Positions 16,729-28,700 of a DNA stretch of 64,000 nt are shown in pieces. Source of the DNA: Tumebacillus amylolyticus. GTDB taxonomy: Bacteria > Bacillota > Bacilli > Tumebacillales > Tumebacillaceae. Each line of letters opens with the position of its first letter. Position 1 is the first letter of the stretch. The stretch is from the NCBI RefSeq assembly GCF_016722965.1, contig NZ_JAEQNB010000006.1:248001-312000 (forward strand), given 5' to 3'. The notes beneath the pieces were generated by a model. That model was not told the DNA's origin, searched no databases, and was given only the letters and a program-made list of their open reading frames with translations. The translations under genes were made by a program, and so were the position numbers.

Positions 16729-19700
16729 GATTGCGTCCTCCTGTCTCCCAAGATCTGGCGAATTCGTTCCGCATTGTGTGAAAGTGCGGACGCTCCCAGC
16801 ATTTCAAAGTGCCCCCCTACCCCTTGGTACGCGTGGAACTCTCCTTGCGTGATCTGTGCCCAACGCTCACGATCCGGAACCGGGTCTGTCGATTTGATCA
16901 GATGGATGGGTGCGTGAAGTTTCGTTTCAAACTGCATCTTCGCGCAAACAGCCAGATAGACATTCATCTCCTCCACCATGCGTTTTCGCAGGCCGGGTTG
17001 AGAGAGCCACTCGGACCAATACCCGCCGCCGATTTGTTCCACGAAGCGGAGCAGGTCTGCATCATTGAACTCTTTCAACTCTTCTTCAAGCCCTGGCAAG
17101 GAGTCCACCAAGAGAAGCATTGCAACGTCCAGCCCTTCTGCTTCCAAGGTTCGAGCCACTTCATATGCGAGGTTCCCACCGGCTGAGTACGCCAGCAAGT
17201 GGTAAGGGCCTTGCGGTTGCACCTCTCGCAGGAGTCGAACGTACTGTTCGATACGATCTTCAGTCACGAGGAAGTCAAATCCATAAAGCTCCGAGTCCAA
17301 AAGATGCGCTGCCAACCCCTTGAAGGTGTAGGCGTCACCACCAAGTGGCGGGAAGGCGAACAGCGTTCGTACCGCCTGCTCTGCCCCCCCGAGGTGAACC
17401 AAGAGTTCACGGGGGGATTCATCACGACCCAGATGATTGGCGAGGTGGCGAATCGTCGGATGCTGGTACACATCCCGCAGGGAGACTTCGAGTCCAAGAC
17501 GCTCGTAGACCCGAGCTGTCATGCGAACTGCCTTTAACGAATGTCCTCCACTTGCGAAGAAATCATCTCCCACCCCGATCCGCTCGATTTGCAACACGTC
17601 TTGCCAGATTTCGGCGAGTTGACGCTCACGGTCGTTGGAGGGTGCTTCGTATTCGGATAGGAGACGAACGGAAGCATTGGGCGTAGGCAAGGCTCGACGG
17701 TCCACTTTCCCGTTGTGGGTCAGAGGGAGTGAATCGAGGAGGAGGAAATGGGACGGCACCATATAGGAAGGCAATGTCTCTGCGAGATGCCCACGCAACT
17801 CTTGAAGCGACACTTCGCTTTTTGTCACCACATAGGCGCAGAGCTCTTGCTCCATCGCCAGCACGACCGTTTCTTGCACAGTGTCATGTTGGAGAAGTCG
17901 ATGTTCAATCTCCCCAAGTTCGATACGATACCCGCGAATCTTGACTTGGTGGTCGATGCGTCCGCGATACTCCAGCTCTCCGTTAGGAAGCAAGCGCACC
18001 AAGTCGCCCGACTTGTACAAACGTTCTTGGGGTCGATAGGGATTCACGACGAATCGTTCCTCCGTCAAGTGCTCTCGGTTCAGATAGCCGCGAGCGACTC
18101 CCGAACCTCCGACATACAATTCGCCCGGTACCCCCGGCGGGAGGAAGCGTCGGTTTTCATCCAGCACGTAGCAGGTATAGAGAGGCAGCGGTGTGCCAAT
18201 CGTGCTCACGGAACTTTCTAAGTCACTTCCACTCAACTCTTTGAACGTGACGTGAACGGTGGTCTCCGTGATCCCATACATGTTGACCAGCCTCGTTTGG
18301 GGCGCATTTTTCTTCCACGGTTTGAGCTGGATTGGCTTCAACGCCTCTCCGCCGAAGATCACCAGACGTACTCGCTCAGGGAATTCGTTTCGCTCCACCG
18401 CTGCTTGTTGCAGGGAATAGAACGCAGAGGGAGTTTGGTTGAGCACGGTCACGTTCTCCTCCTGTACCAAGTTCAGGAAGGCCCCCGCGTCTTGCGCGAT
18501 CATTTTGGGAACGATGATGAGCTTCCCGCCGTGCATCAAAGCTCCATACATCTCCCAAACCGAGAAATCGAACGCGAACGAATGGAACATCGTCCAGACA
18601 TCCTCAGCGTCAAACGAGAACTTCTTGGCGGTCTGGTCGATCAATTGCAGGACGTTGTGATGTTGAATTTGCACGCCCTTCGGTTTCCCGGTTGTGCCTG
18701 AGGTATAAATCACATACGCCAACTGCTCTTCTTGCACCGCGATGGACGCGGAGTCGACCACTGGAACCATGTCCTCCACAGAGAAGAGGGTGCCGGAAAA
18801 CTCGATCTCTTGAGCCAGCCCTCGTTGCGTCACCAGCCAACGAGCTCCACTGTCCTCCAATGTGAACTCGATGCGCTCTCGTGGCGCATCCGGATCGAGA
18901 GGCAGATAAGCACCTCCCGCCTTCAAAACCCCAAGCAAGGCGGCGATCATGTCGAGCGACCGCTCCATCAATACCCCCACAATCGCTTCCGAGGTCACGC
19001 CATGCGCCGAGAGCGCAACGGCGATGCCGTTTGCTTTGGCATCCAACTCTGCATACGTGAAGGATTCGTCTCCGCAGACGACCGCCACACGGTGAGGTTG
19101 GCGGCGCGCTTGCTCCTCGATTCGCCGATGCAGGCTATGAGCTCCCGTTTCAAACTCCCAGTCGAAGTCGTCCGTCTCCCCGGTCTCTGTCACCGGCTCT
19201 TGCTCTGCTTGCAGACCACTCAGCAACAACTTTTGCTCGTCCGGCGCGAGCAACGTCAACTCGGCAAGACGCACGTCCGGGTTGGACGTGACTTCCTCCA
19301 AGAGCATCTGCAACCGTCTCCCAAACCCGGTTACCGTGCGCTCGTCAAACAGCTCGGTTGCATACTCCCAAGCCAGAGTCAGTCCGTCATCCTCTTCCTT
19401 GGCGGTCAGCGTCAAATCAAATTTGCTGGTGGTATGCTCCGTCTCATAGGGACGGATCACGAGTTCTCCGAAGACCTCTTCCAATTTGACGTCTTCCAAG
19501 TTCTGCATGACAAACATGACATCGAACAAAGCGCTTCTGCTCATATCACGAGGCAGGTCTAAGCGACTGACCAAGAGATCGAAGGGATAGTCCTGATTCT
19601 CGATGGCCGAAAGCGCCGTTTCCCGCACTTCTTGAAGGAATTCCATGAACGTCTTGCCCCCGGTCGGCTGACAGCGCAACGCCACCGTCCCGACAAACAT

Positions 19701-22700
19701 CCCCAAGGTGTTCGCCAAGTCCGCATGGGTTCGTCCCGCGACAGGCGAACCGATCACGATGTCCTCATGGCCGCTGTGTTTGTACAACAAGGCCTGAAAC
19801 GCCGCCAACAACACCATGTACAACGTACTGCCCGTCTTCTGCGCCAAGAACTTCAATCGCGCAGTCAGCTCTGCGTCGGCTTTGTGGCTCCACAGAGCAC
19901 CGGCGAACGACTTCACCGCAGGGCGCTCACGATCAGTAGGCAGGTCGAGAACGGGAGCCCCTTGAGCGAACTCCTTCAGCCAGTACGCCTCTTGCTTTTG
20001 CATCTCCGTACTGTCGAGTTGCTCCTGTTGCCACACCGCGTAGTCCTTGTATTGCAAGCGAAGCGGCGGCAACTCCTCACCTGCGTAGAGCGCCGCAAAG
20101 TCGCGCACCAACACGCCCATCGACACACCGTCCGCAATGATATGGTGCAGATCGAGGAACAGCACATGACGCTCGGCCCCGTGGCTCAAACCAGCTCGCA
20201 ACAGCGGAGCTTGTGTCAAATCAAAGGGACGGACCCACTCCTTCGCTGCTTTCTCAACGTCGCTCGCCTCCACGTGTTCCAACGAGAACTCCACGTGCTC
20301 TTCAACCACCTGAACAGGCTCCCCCGCTCGCCATGCAAACGATGTCCGCAAACTCTCATGTCGAGTGATCAAGCGACGAAACGCCTCTTCGACGCGGTCT
20401 CGATCCAACTTCCCTTCCAGTTCGAACATCGCAGGGATGTTGTACGCCGTGCCTGCACCTTCCAACTCTTGGAGGAGAAACATACGCTTCTGAGCGGACG
20501 AAAGTGGATAACAGTCAGCCGGAGCAGCCTCGCCGATTGAGTTGTAGTGCCCGGCACGGTTCTTTCGAATCTCCTCGGCAAAGGAACGCACCGTCGGTGT
20601 GAGGAACAGTTGACGCAACGGGATCGACACTCCAAACTCTTTGTGAATGCGCGAGATCAGTACCGTCGCAAGCAAGGAGTGACCCCCGATTGCGAAAAAG
20701 TCGTCCTCTGCGCCGACTACCTCCACAGAAAGTACCTCCTGCCACAGCGCAGCCATCTGCGTCTCCATCGCATCGGAAGGCGCGACATACTGCCACCCCA
20801 GACGCGTCGATGCATCCGGTTTGGGCAAAGCCCGACGATCGACCTTGCCGTTTGCGGTCAAGGGCATTTTTTGTAACAAAACAAAGTGGGCGGGGATCAT
20901 ATACCCCGGCACCTGCTCCGCCAGGTGGCTTCGGATCTCTGTCAGTGACACTTCGCCCTCCGTCACCAGATACGCACACAATTCCTGCAAGCCATGCTCA
21001 TCTTCCATCGCGAGAACGACCGCTTCCAACGTCGCCTCATGCTCTTGTAGTCGATGCTCAATCTCGCCAATCTCGATACGATATCCGCGAATCTTGACTT
21101 GGTGGTCGATGCGTCCGCGATACTCCAGCTCTCCGTTTGGAAGCAAGCGCACCAAGTCGCCCGACTTGTACAAACGTTCTTGGGGTCGATAGGGATTCTC
21201 GACGAATCGCTCCTCCGTCAAGTGCTCGCGGTTCAGATAGCCGCGAGCGACTCCCGAACCTCCGACATACAATTCGCCCGGTACTCCCGGCGGGAGGAAG
21301 CGTCGGTTTTCATCCAGCACGTAGCAGGTATAGAGAGGCAGCGGTGTGCCAATCGTACTCACGGAACTTTCTAAGTCACTTCCACTCAACTCTTTGAACG
21401 TGACGTGAACGGTGGTCTCCGTGATCCCATACATGTTGACCAGCCTCGTTTGGGGCGCATTTTGCTTCCACGGTTTGAGCAGGATTGGCTTCAACGCCTC
21501 TCCGCCGAAGATCACCAGACGTACACGCTCAGGGAATTCGCCTCTCTCCACCGCTGCTTGCTGCAGGGAATAGAACGCAGAGGGGGTTTGGTTGAGCACG
21601 GTCACGTTCTCCTCCTGTACCAAGTGCAGGAAGGCCCCCGCGTCTTGCGCGATCATTTTGGGAACGATGATGAGCTTCCCGCCGTGCATCAAAGCTCCAT
21701 ACATCTCCCAAACCGAGAAATCGAACGCGAACGAATGGAACATCGTCCAGACATCCTCAGCGTCAAATGAGAACTTCTTTGCGGTCTGGTCGATCAATTG
21801 CAGAACGTTGTGATGTTGAATTTGCACGCCCTTCGGTTTCCCGGTTGTGCCCGAGGTATAAATCACATACGCCAACTGCTCTTCTTGCACCGCGATGGAC
21901 GCGGAGTTGACCACTGGGTCCATGTCCTCCACAGAGAGGAGGATGCCGGAAAACTCGATCTCTTGAGCCAGCCCTCGTTGCGTCACCAGCCAACGAGCCC
22001 CACTGTCCTCCAATGTGAACTCGATGCGCTCTCGTGGCGCATCCGGATCGAGAGGCAGATAGGCACCTCCCGCCTTCAAAACCCCAAGCAAGGCGGCGAT
22101 CATGTCGAGCGACCGCTCCATCAATACCCCCACAATCGCTTCCGAGGTCACGCCATGCGCCGTGAGCGCAACGGCGATGCCGTTTGCTTTGGCATCCAAC
22201 TCTGCATACGTGAAGGATTCGTCTCCGCAGACGACCGCCACACGGTGAGGTTGGCGGCGCGCTTGCTCCTCGATTCGCTGATGCAGGCTCGTCGCAGCAA
22301 GAGCTCCTGTTTCAAACTCCCAGTCGAAGTCGGTCTCTGTCACCGGCTCTTGCTCTGCTTGCAGACCACTCAGCAAAAACTTGTGCTCGTCCGGCGCGAG
22401 CAACGTCAACTCGGCAAGACGCACGTCCGGGTTGGACGTGACTTCCTCCAAGAGCATCTGCAACCGTCTCCCAAACCCGGTTACCGTGCGCTCGTCAAAC
22501 AGCTCGGTTGCATACTCCCAAGCCAACGTCAGTCCGTCATCCTCTTCCTTGGCGGTCAGCGTCAGATCAAATTTGCTGGTGGTATGCTCCGTCTCATAGG
22601 GACGGATCACGAGTTCTCCGAAGACCTCTTCCAATTTGACGTCTTCCAAGTTCTGCATGACAAACATGACATCGAACAAAGCGCTTCTGCTCATATCGCG

Positions 22701-25700
22701 AGGCAGGTCTAAGCGACTGACCCAGAGATCGAAGGGATAGTCCTGATTCTCGATGGCCGAAAGCGCCGTTTCCCGCACTTCTTTAAGGAATTCCGTGAAC
22801 GTCTTGCCTCCGGTCGGCTGACAGCGCAACGCCACCGTCCCGACAAACATTCCCAAGGTGTTCTCCAAGTCCGCATGGGTTCGTCCCGCGACAGGCGAAC
22901 CGATCACGATGTCCTCGTGGCCGCTGTGTTTGTACAACAAGGCCTGAAACGCCGCCAACAACACCATGTACAACGTACTGCCCGTCTTCTGCGCCAAGAG
23001 CTTCAATCGCGCAGTCAGCTCTGCGTCGGCTTTGTGGCTCCACAGAGCACCGGCGAACGACTTCACCGCAGGGCGCTCACGATCAGTAGGCAGGTCGAGA
23101 ACGGGCACCCCTTGAGCGAACTCCTTCAGCCAGTACGCCTCTTGCTTTTGCATCTCCGTACTGTCGAGTTGCTCCTGTTGCCACAACGCGTAGTCCTTGT
23201 ATTGCAAGCGAAGCGGCGGCAACTCCTCACCTGCGTAGAGCGCCGCAAAGTCGCGCACCAACACACCCATCGACACACCGTCCGCAATGATATGGTGCAA
23301 GTCGAGGAACAGCACATGACGCTCGGCCCCGTGGCTCAAACCGGCTCGCAACAGCGGAGCTTGTGTCAAATCAAAGGGACGGACCCACTCCTTCGCTGCT
23401 TTCTCAACGTCGCTCGCCTCCACGTGTTCCAGCGAGAACTCCACGTGCTCTTCAACCACCTGAACAGGCTCCCCCGCTCGCCATGCAAACGATGTCCGCA
23501 AACTCTCATGTCGAGTGATCAAGCGACGAAACGCCTCTTCGACGCGGTCTCGATCCAACTTCCCTTCCAGTTCGAACATCGCAGGGATGTTGTACGCCGT
23601 GCCTGCACCTTCCAACTCTTGGAGGAGAAACATCCGCTTCTGAGCGGACGAAAGTGGATAGCAGTCAGCCGGAGCAGCCTCGCCGATCGAGTTGTAGTGC
23701 CCGGCACGGTTCTTTCGAATCTCCTCGGCAAAGGAACGCACCGTCGGCGTGAGGAACAGTTGACGCAACGGGATCGACACCCCAAACTCTTTGTGAATGC
23801 GCGAGATCAGCACCGTCGCAAGCAAGGAGTGACCCCCGATTGCGAAAAAGTCGTCCTCTGCGCCGACTACCTCCACAGAAAGTACCTCCTGCCACAGCGC
23901 AGCCATCTGCGTCTCCACCTCATCGGAGGGCGCGACATACTGCCACCCCAGACGCGTCGATGCATCCGGTTTGGGCAGTGCCCGACGATCGACCTTGCCG
24001 TTTGCGGTCAAGGGCATTTTTTGTAACAAAACAAAGTGGGCGGGGATCATATACCCCGGCACCTGCTCCGCCAGATGGCTTCGGATCTCTGTCAGTGACA
24101 CTTCGCCCTCCGTCACCAGATACGCACACAATTCCTGCAAGCCACGCTCATCTTCCATCGCGAGAACGACCGCTTCCAACGTCGCCTCATGCTCTTGTAG
24201 TCGATGCTCGATCTCGCCAATCTCGATGCGGTGCCCACGGATCTTGACTTGATGATCGAGGCGGCCTAGATATTCAAACTCGCCGTTGTGCAAGACCCGC
24301 ACCAAGTCGCCCGACTTGTACACGCGCTCTGCTTGGTTATAGGGATGTGGTATAAATCGTTCGCCGGTCAACTCCGAGTTGTTCACATATCCGCGCGCCA
24401 CGCCCGGTCCTCCGATGTACAACTCCCCCACCGAACCTGGTGGCACGAGTTTTCGATGTTCATCGAGCACCGTGCAAGTGTACGCAGGGAACGGATTGCC
24501 GATGGATGACACATTGTGTTCGATCTCATAGCATCCGACGTCTTTGTACGTCCCGACGATCGCAGTCTCGGTGATGCCATAGATGTTGATCAGGCGGGAG
24601 TTGGGATACCGATTTTTCCAAGAGGCAAGCAGCGGTGCTTTTAACGCTTCTCCCCCAAAAATGACCGTGTGGACGTGTAGGTCCGGCGATCCTTTGTCTT
24701 CCCAAGACGTGAACGAATAGAAGGCGGACGGCGTCTGTCCAAGAACCGTCACTTTCTCGCGGCGAACCAATTCGAGGAAAACAGGAGTATCCCGCCCGAT
24801 GTCGCGCGGCACGACGACCAACTTCCCGCCGGTGAGCAGACAGCCGAACATCTCCCAGACGGAGAAATCAAATCCATAGGAATGAAACTGTGTCCAGACA
24901 TCTCCCGGCCCGAAACGGAAGTCTTCCGCAGGCAAACGCAAGATCACTTCCAGCAAGTTCCGGTGTTCAACTCCAACACCTTTGGGTCGCCCCGTGGTAC
25001 CGGACGTGTAGATCACATAGGCAAGGTTCTCCGAAGTGGCCACAGGAGCCGGTGCGCAACTGTCTTCCTCAGCCAACGCCGGGTCCTCGACCCTCAGTAC
25101 ATCGCCTGTAAACGTCAACTGCTCCTGTAGACTTGCGTACACCTTCTGCTGCGTCACCAGCACGCTGGCCCCACTGTTCTCCAACATGTACGCAATCCGA
25201 TCGAGGGGGTGCGCCGGGTCAATCGGCACATAGGCACCCCCGGCTTTCAAGACGCCGAGAATCGCGACCATCATCTCCACAGACGGCTCTGTCAACACGC
25301 CCACGATCTGATCGGGCGACACACCCTGACGTCTCAATTTGCGCGCCAACCGGTTCGCCCAACGATCCAATTCAGCGTAGGTCAACATGTCCGACCCACA
25401 GGAAACCGCAGGCGCATCCGGCGCGCGACGCACGTGATCTTCAAATACTTGGTGGATCGTCAACCCGTTCAACTCCAACGTCGGGACAGGGGCTACAGTT
25501 GGCGCCAGCAGGTTGTGTTTTTCCACGTCTGTCAGCACATCGAGGTCTTTCATCTTCACGTCAGCGTCTGCCGTCACTCGTTCCAACAGCACGAGGAAGC
25601 GGGCGGCCAAGTTTTCGATCGTGCGGCGATCAAACAACGCGGTCGAATACTCAAACACGAAGTGGAGCCCCTCGTCACGTTCCTCAGCCATCAACGTCAG

Positions 25701-28700
25701 ATCCATTCGGCTCGTCGTCTGCTCGATTTCATAAGGACGGATGGAGAGTCCGTCCAGTTCGATCCTTGCCCCGGCAAAATTCTGGAGGGCGAACATGACA
25801 TCGAACAGCGCATTGCGACTCAAATCTCGGGGCACTTCCAACGCGTTGACGAGTTGATCGAGCGGGTACGCTTGGTGCTCAAGGGCTTTCAAGGTGTTGG
25901 ACTTCACCTCATGCAAGAACTTGGCAAACGACGCCTCCGGATTCACTTGATTGCGCAACGCCAACGTATTGACGAACAAGCCGACGATGGGTTCCACGTC
26001 CGCATGGAGGCGGCCCGCAACCGGAGTCCCGATGACGATGTCCTCCTGACCCCCGTGCTTGTACAAGAGTGCCGTGAACGCCGCCACCAGCAACATGTAC
26101 AGGGTCGTACCCGTCTGCCTTGCGAATGCGTCCAACTTTGCAGAAAGTGCTGCCTCTGCCCGGAAACTCACCAGACTCCCCGCGAAGCTTTTGACAGCAG
26201 GGCGCGGGCGATCGAACGGCATTTGCAGAATGGGAGCCCCGCCTTGGAATTTTTGCAACCAATACGATTCATGCACTCGCATCGCCTCGCGATTGTGCAA
26301 CTCTTGCTCTTTGACGGCGTAGTCCTTGTACTGCAACTCCAACTCCGGAAGTGTCTCCCCAGCATAGAGCGCAATCAGATCCTGAATCAGCAACGTCATC
26401 GAAACGCCATCGGAGATGATGTGGTGCATGTCGAGAACCAGCACATGCCGACTCTCCTCCTGCGTCCACAATCCCGCCCGCCACAGTGGAGCACAGGTCA
26501 AATCGAACGGAGAAACCCAGCCTTCCAATCCGCCTTCGATCTGCAGCAACTCAAACGGAATGTCCTCGCACACGCGCTGGACCGGTTCCTTCCCGTGCCA
26601 ATCAAATTCGGTTCGCAGACTTTCATGCCGTGCGGTCAACTGTTGGAACGCACGGGTCAATCGCTCTCGATCCACTTGCCCTTCCAGCAAAAATGCCGCC
26701 GGCATGTTATAGCTGGTATCGACACCGTCCAGCTCTTGCAACAACAAAAGTCGCTTCTGCGCAGACGTCACCGGGTAGACATCCGTTTGTGCGACGGGGG
26801 CAATCCGTACTGCATCCGCTTTTGACGAGCGCCGCAACACGTCTGCAAGTCCCCGCAACGTCGGCGTTGCAAAAAATTGCGCCAACGGTACCTCTCGTCC
26901 CAACTGTTTGGCGATCCGCGCCACCAACGTCGTCGCGTTTAAGGAATGACCACCCAGAGCGAAAAAGTCATCCTCGGCGCCCACTCTCTCCACACGCAAC
27001 ACGTCTTGCCAGAGCGCGGCCAACTCCATTTCCAACGCATCAACAGGCGCGACATACACAGTCCCGATGCGCTGGCTTTCGTCCGGCTTCGGGAGCGCAC
27101 GGCGATCCACTTTTCCGTTCGACGTAAGCGGCATCCGCTCCAGACGAACGAAATGCGCAGGAATCATATAAGCGGGCAGATCCTGAGCCAAGTGCCCGCG
27201 CAGTTGCTGAACCTCCACGTCTTGCGAGGTGACAACATACGCGCACAACTCGTTCGTTCCCTGTACGTCTGCCACCGCCAGCACGACCGCTTCTTCCACA
27301 AAGTCAAGTTGTTGCAGTCGATGCTCGATCTCTCCGGTCTCGATGCGATACCCTCGAATCTTAACTTGGTGATCGATGCGACCCCGATACTCCAACTCAC
27401 CCGTGGGCAACAAACGCACCAAGTCTCCCGATCTGTACAAGCGCTCTCCCGGACGGTAGGGATTCTCCACGAAGCGCTCTGCGGTCAACTCGGGACGGTT
27501 CAGATAGCCACGTGCCACGCCCGCCCCCCCGACGTACAGTTCACCCGGAACACCGGTGGGAACCAAACGCTTCTGCTCGTCGAACACATAAGCGGCATAC
27601 GTAGGAAGCGGCTGCCCGATCGCACTCAAATTGCGCTCCATCTCCGCGTCGCCGATTTCCTTGTAGGTGACGTGGACGGTGGTTTCGGTGATGCCGTACA
27701 TGTTTACGAAGCTCGTCTGCGGCCAGCGGCTCTTCCAGCTCTTGAGCAAGGCCGGCTTCAACGCCTCACCGCCGAAGATCACCACGCGCACAGACAACGA
27801 CAGTTGCTGCTGATCGAGCACGGCCTGTTGGAGTGCGTAAAACGCAGACGGCGTCTGGTTCAACACCGTCACTTCCTCGTGGGAAACCAACTTGGCAAAC
27901 GCCTGCGGATCGCGAGCGACCTCCTTGGGCACCACGACCAACTTTCCGCCCGTCAACAGAGCCCCATACATCTCCCAAACCGAGAAGTCGAAGCAAAACG
28001 AATGGAACATCGTCCACACATCTCGTTCGGAAAAAGAAAACTTCTTCGGCTCGTGCGTCATCAACTGCACCACTTGACGATGCTCGATCATGACCCCTTT
28101 CGGTCGTCCGGTTGTGCCGGACGTGTAGATCACATACGCGAGGTTCTCGGCACGAACTTCAGCCGTCCCATGCTCGAACGAACTTCCTGTGTGCTCTGCC
28201 AACAGGTCATCCGCGCCAAGCACGTCACCGCTGAATTTCATCCGGTCCATCAAAACTTGATCGATCACCAGCCATCGAACCTGACTATCCTCCAACGTGA
28301 AAGAAATACGATCTTCCGGGTACTCGGGATCGAGAGGCAGATAGGCCCCGCCCGCTTTCAAGACGCCAAGCAACACGGCGATCATTTTCACCGACCGCTC
28401 CATCATCACCGCGACGAGCCCATCGGGGCCGATCCCTTTTTCCCTCAGAACGCGTGCCACTCGGTTTGCCTGTTCGTCCAGTTCTCGGTACGTCACCTGC
28501 TCGTCTCCACAGACAACCGCCACCTGATCGGACGTTCGACGTACCTGCTCCTCGAACAACCCGTGCAGCGTAGCGCTCTCCTCCCAACGCACATCTGCAT
28601 CGGAAGTCCGCGGCACCAACAGTCGATCTTGCTCCGCCTCGTTCATCAGCGCGAGATCCGCGATCTTTGCCAGCGGATCATCGGCGGCGGACCGCAACAA

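Noticed and set aside
17920-24222. CRISPR or short-repeat array reading of the repeated segment
   Set aside because: The repeat unit is a 3.15-kb coding module within one continuous frame, not short repeats with spacers.
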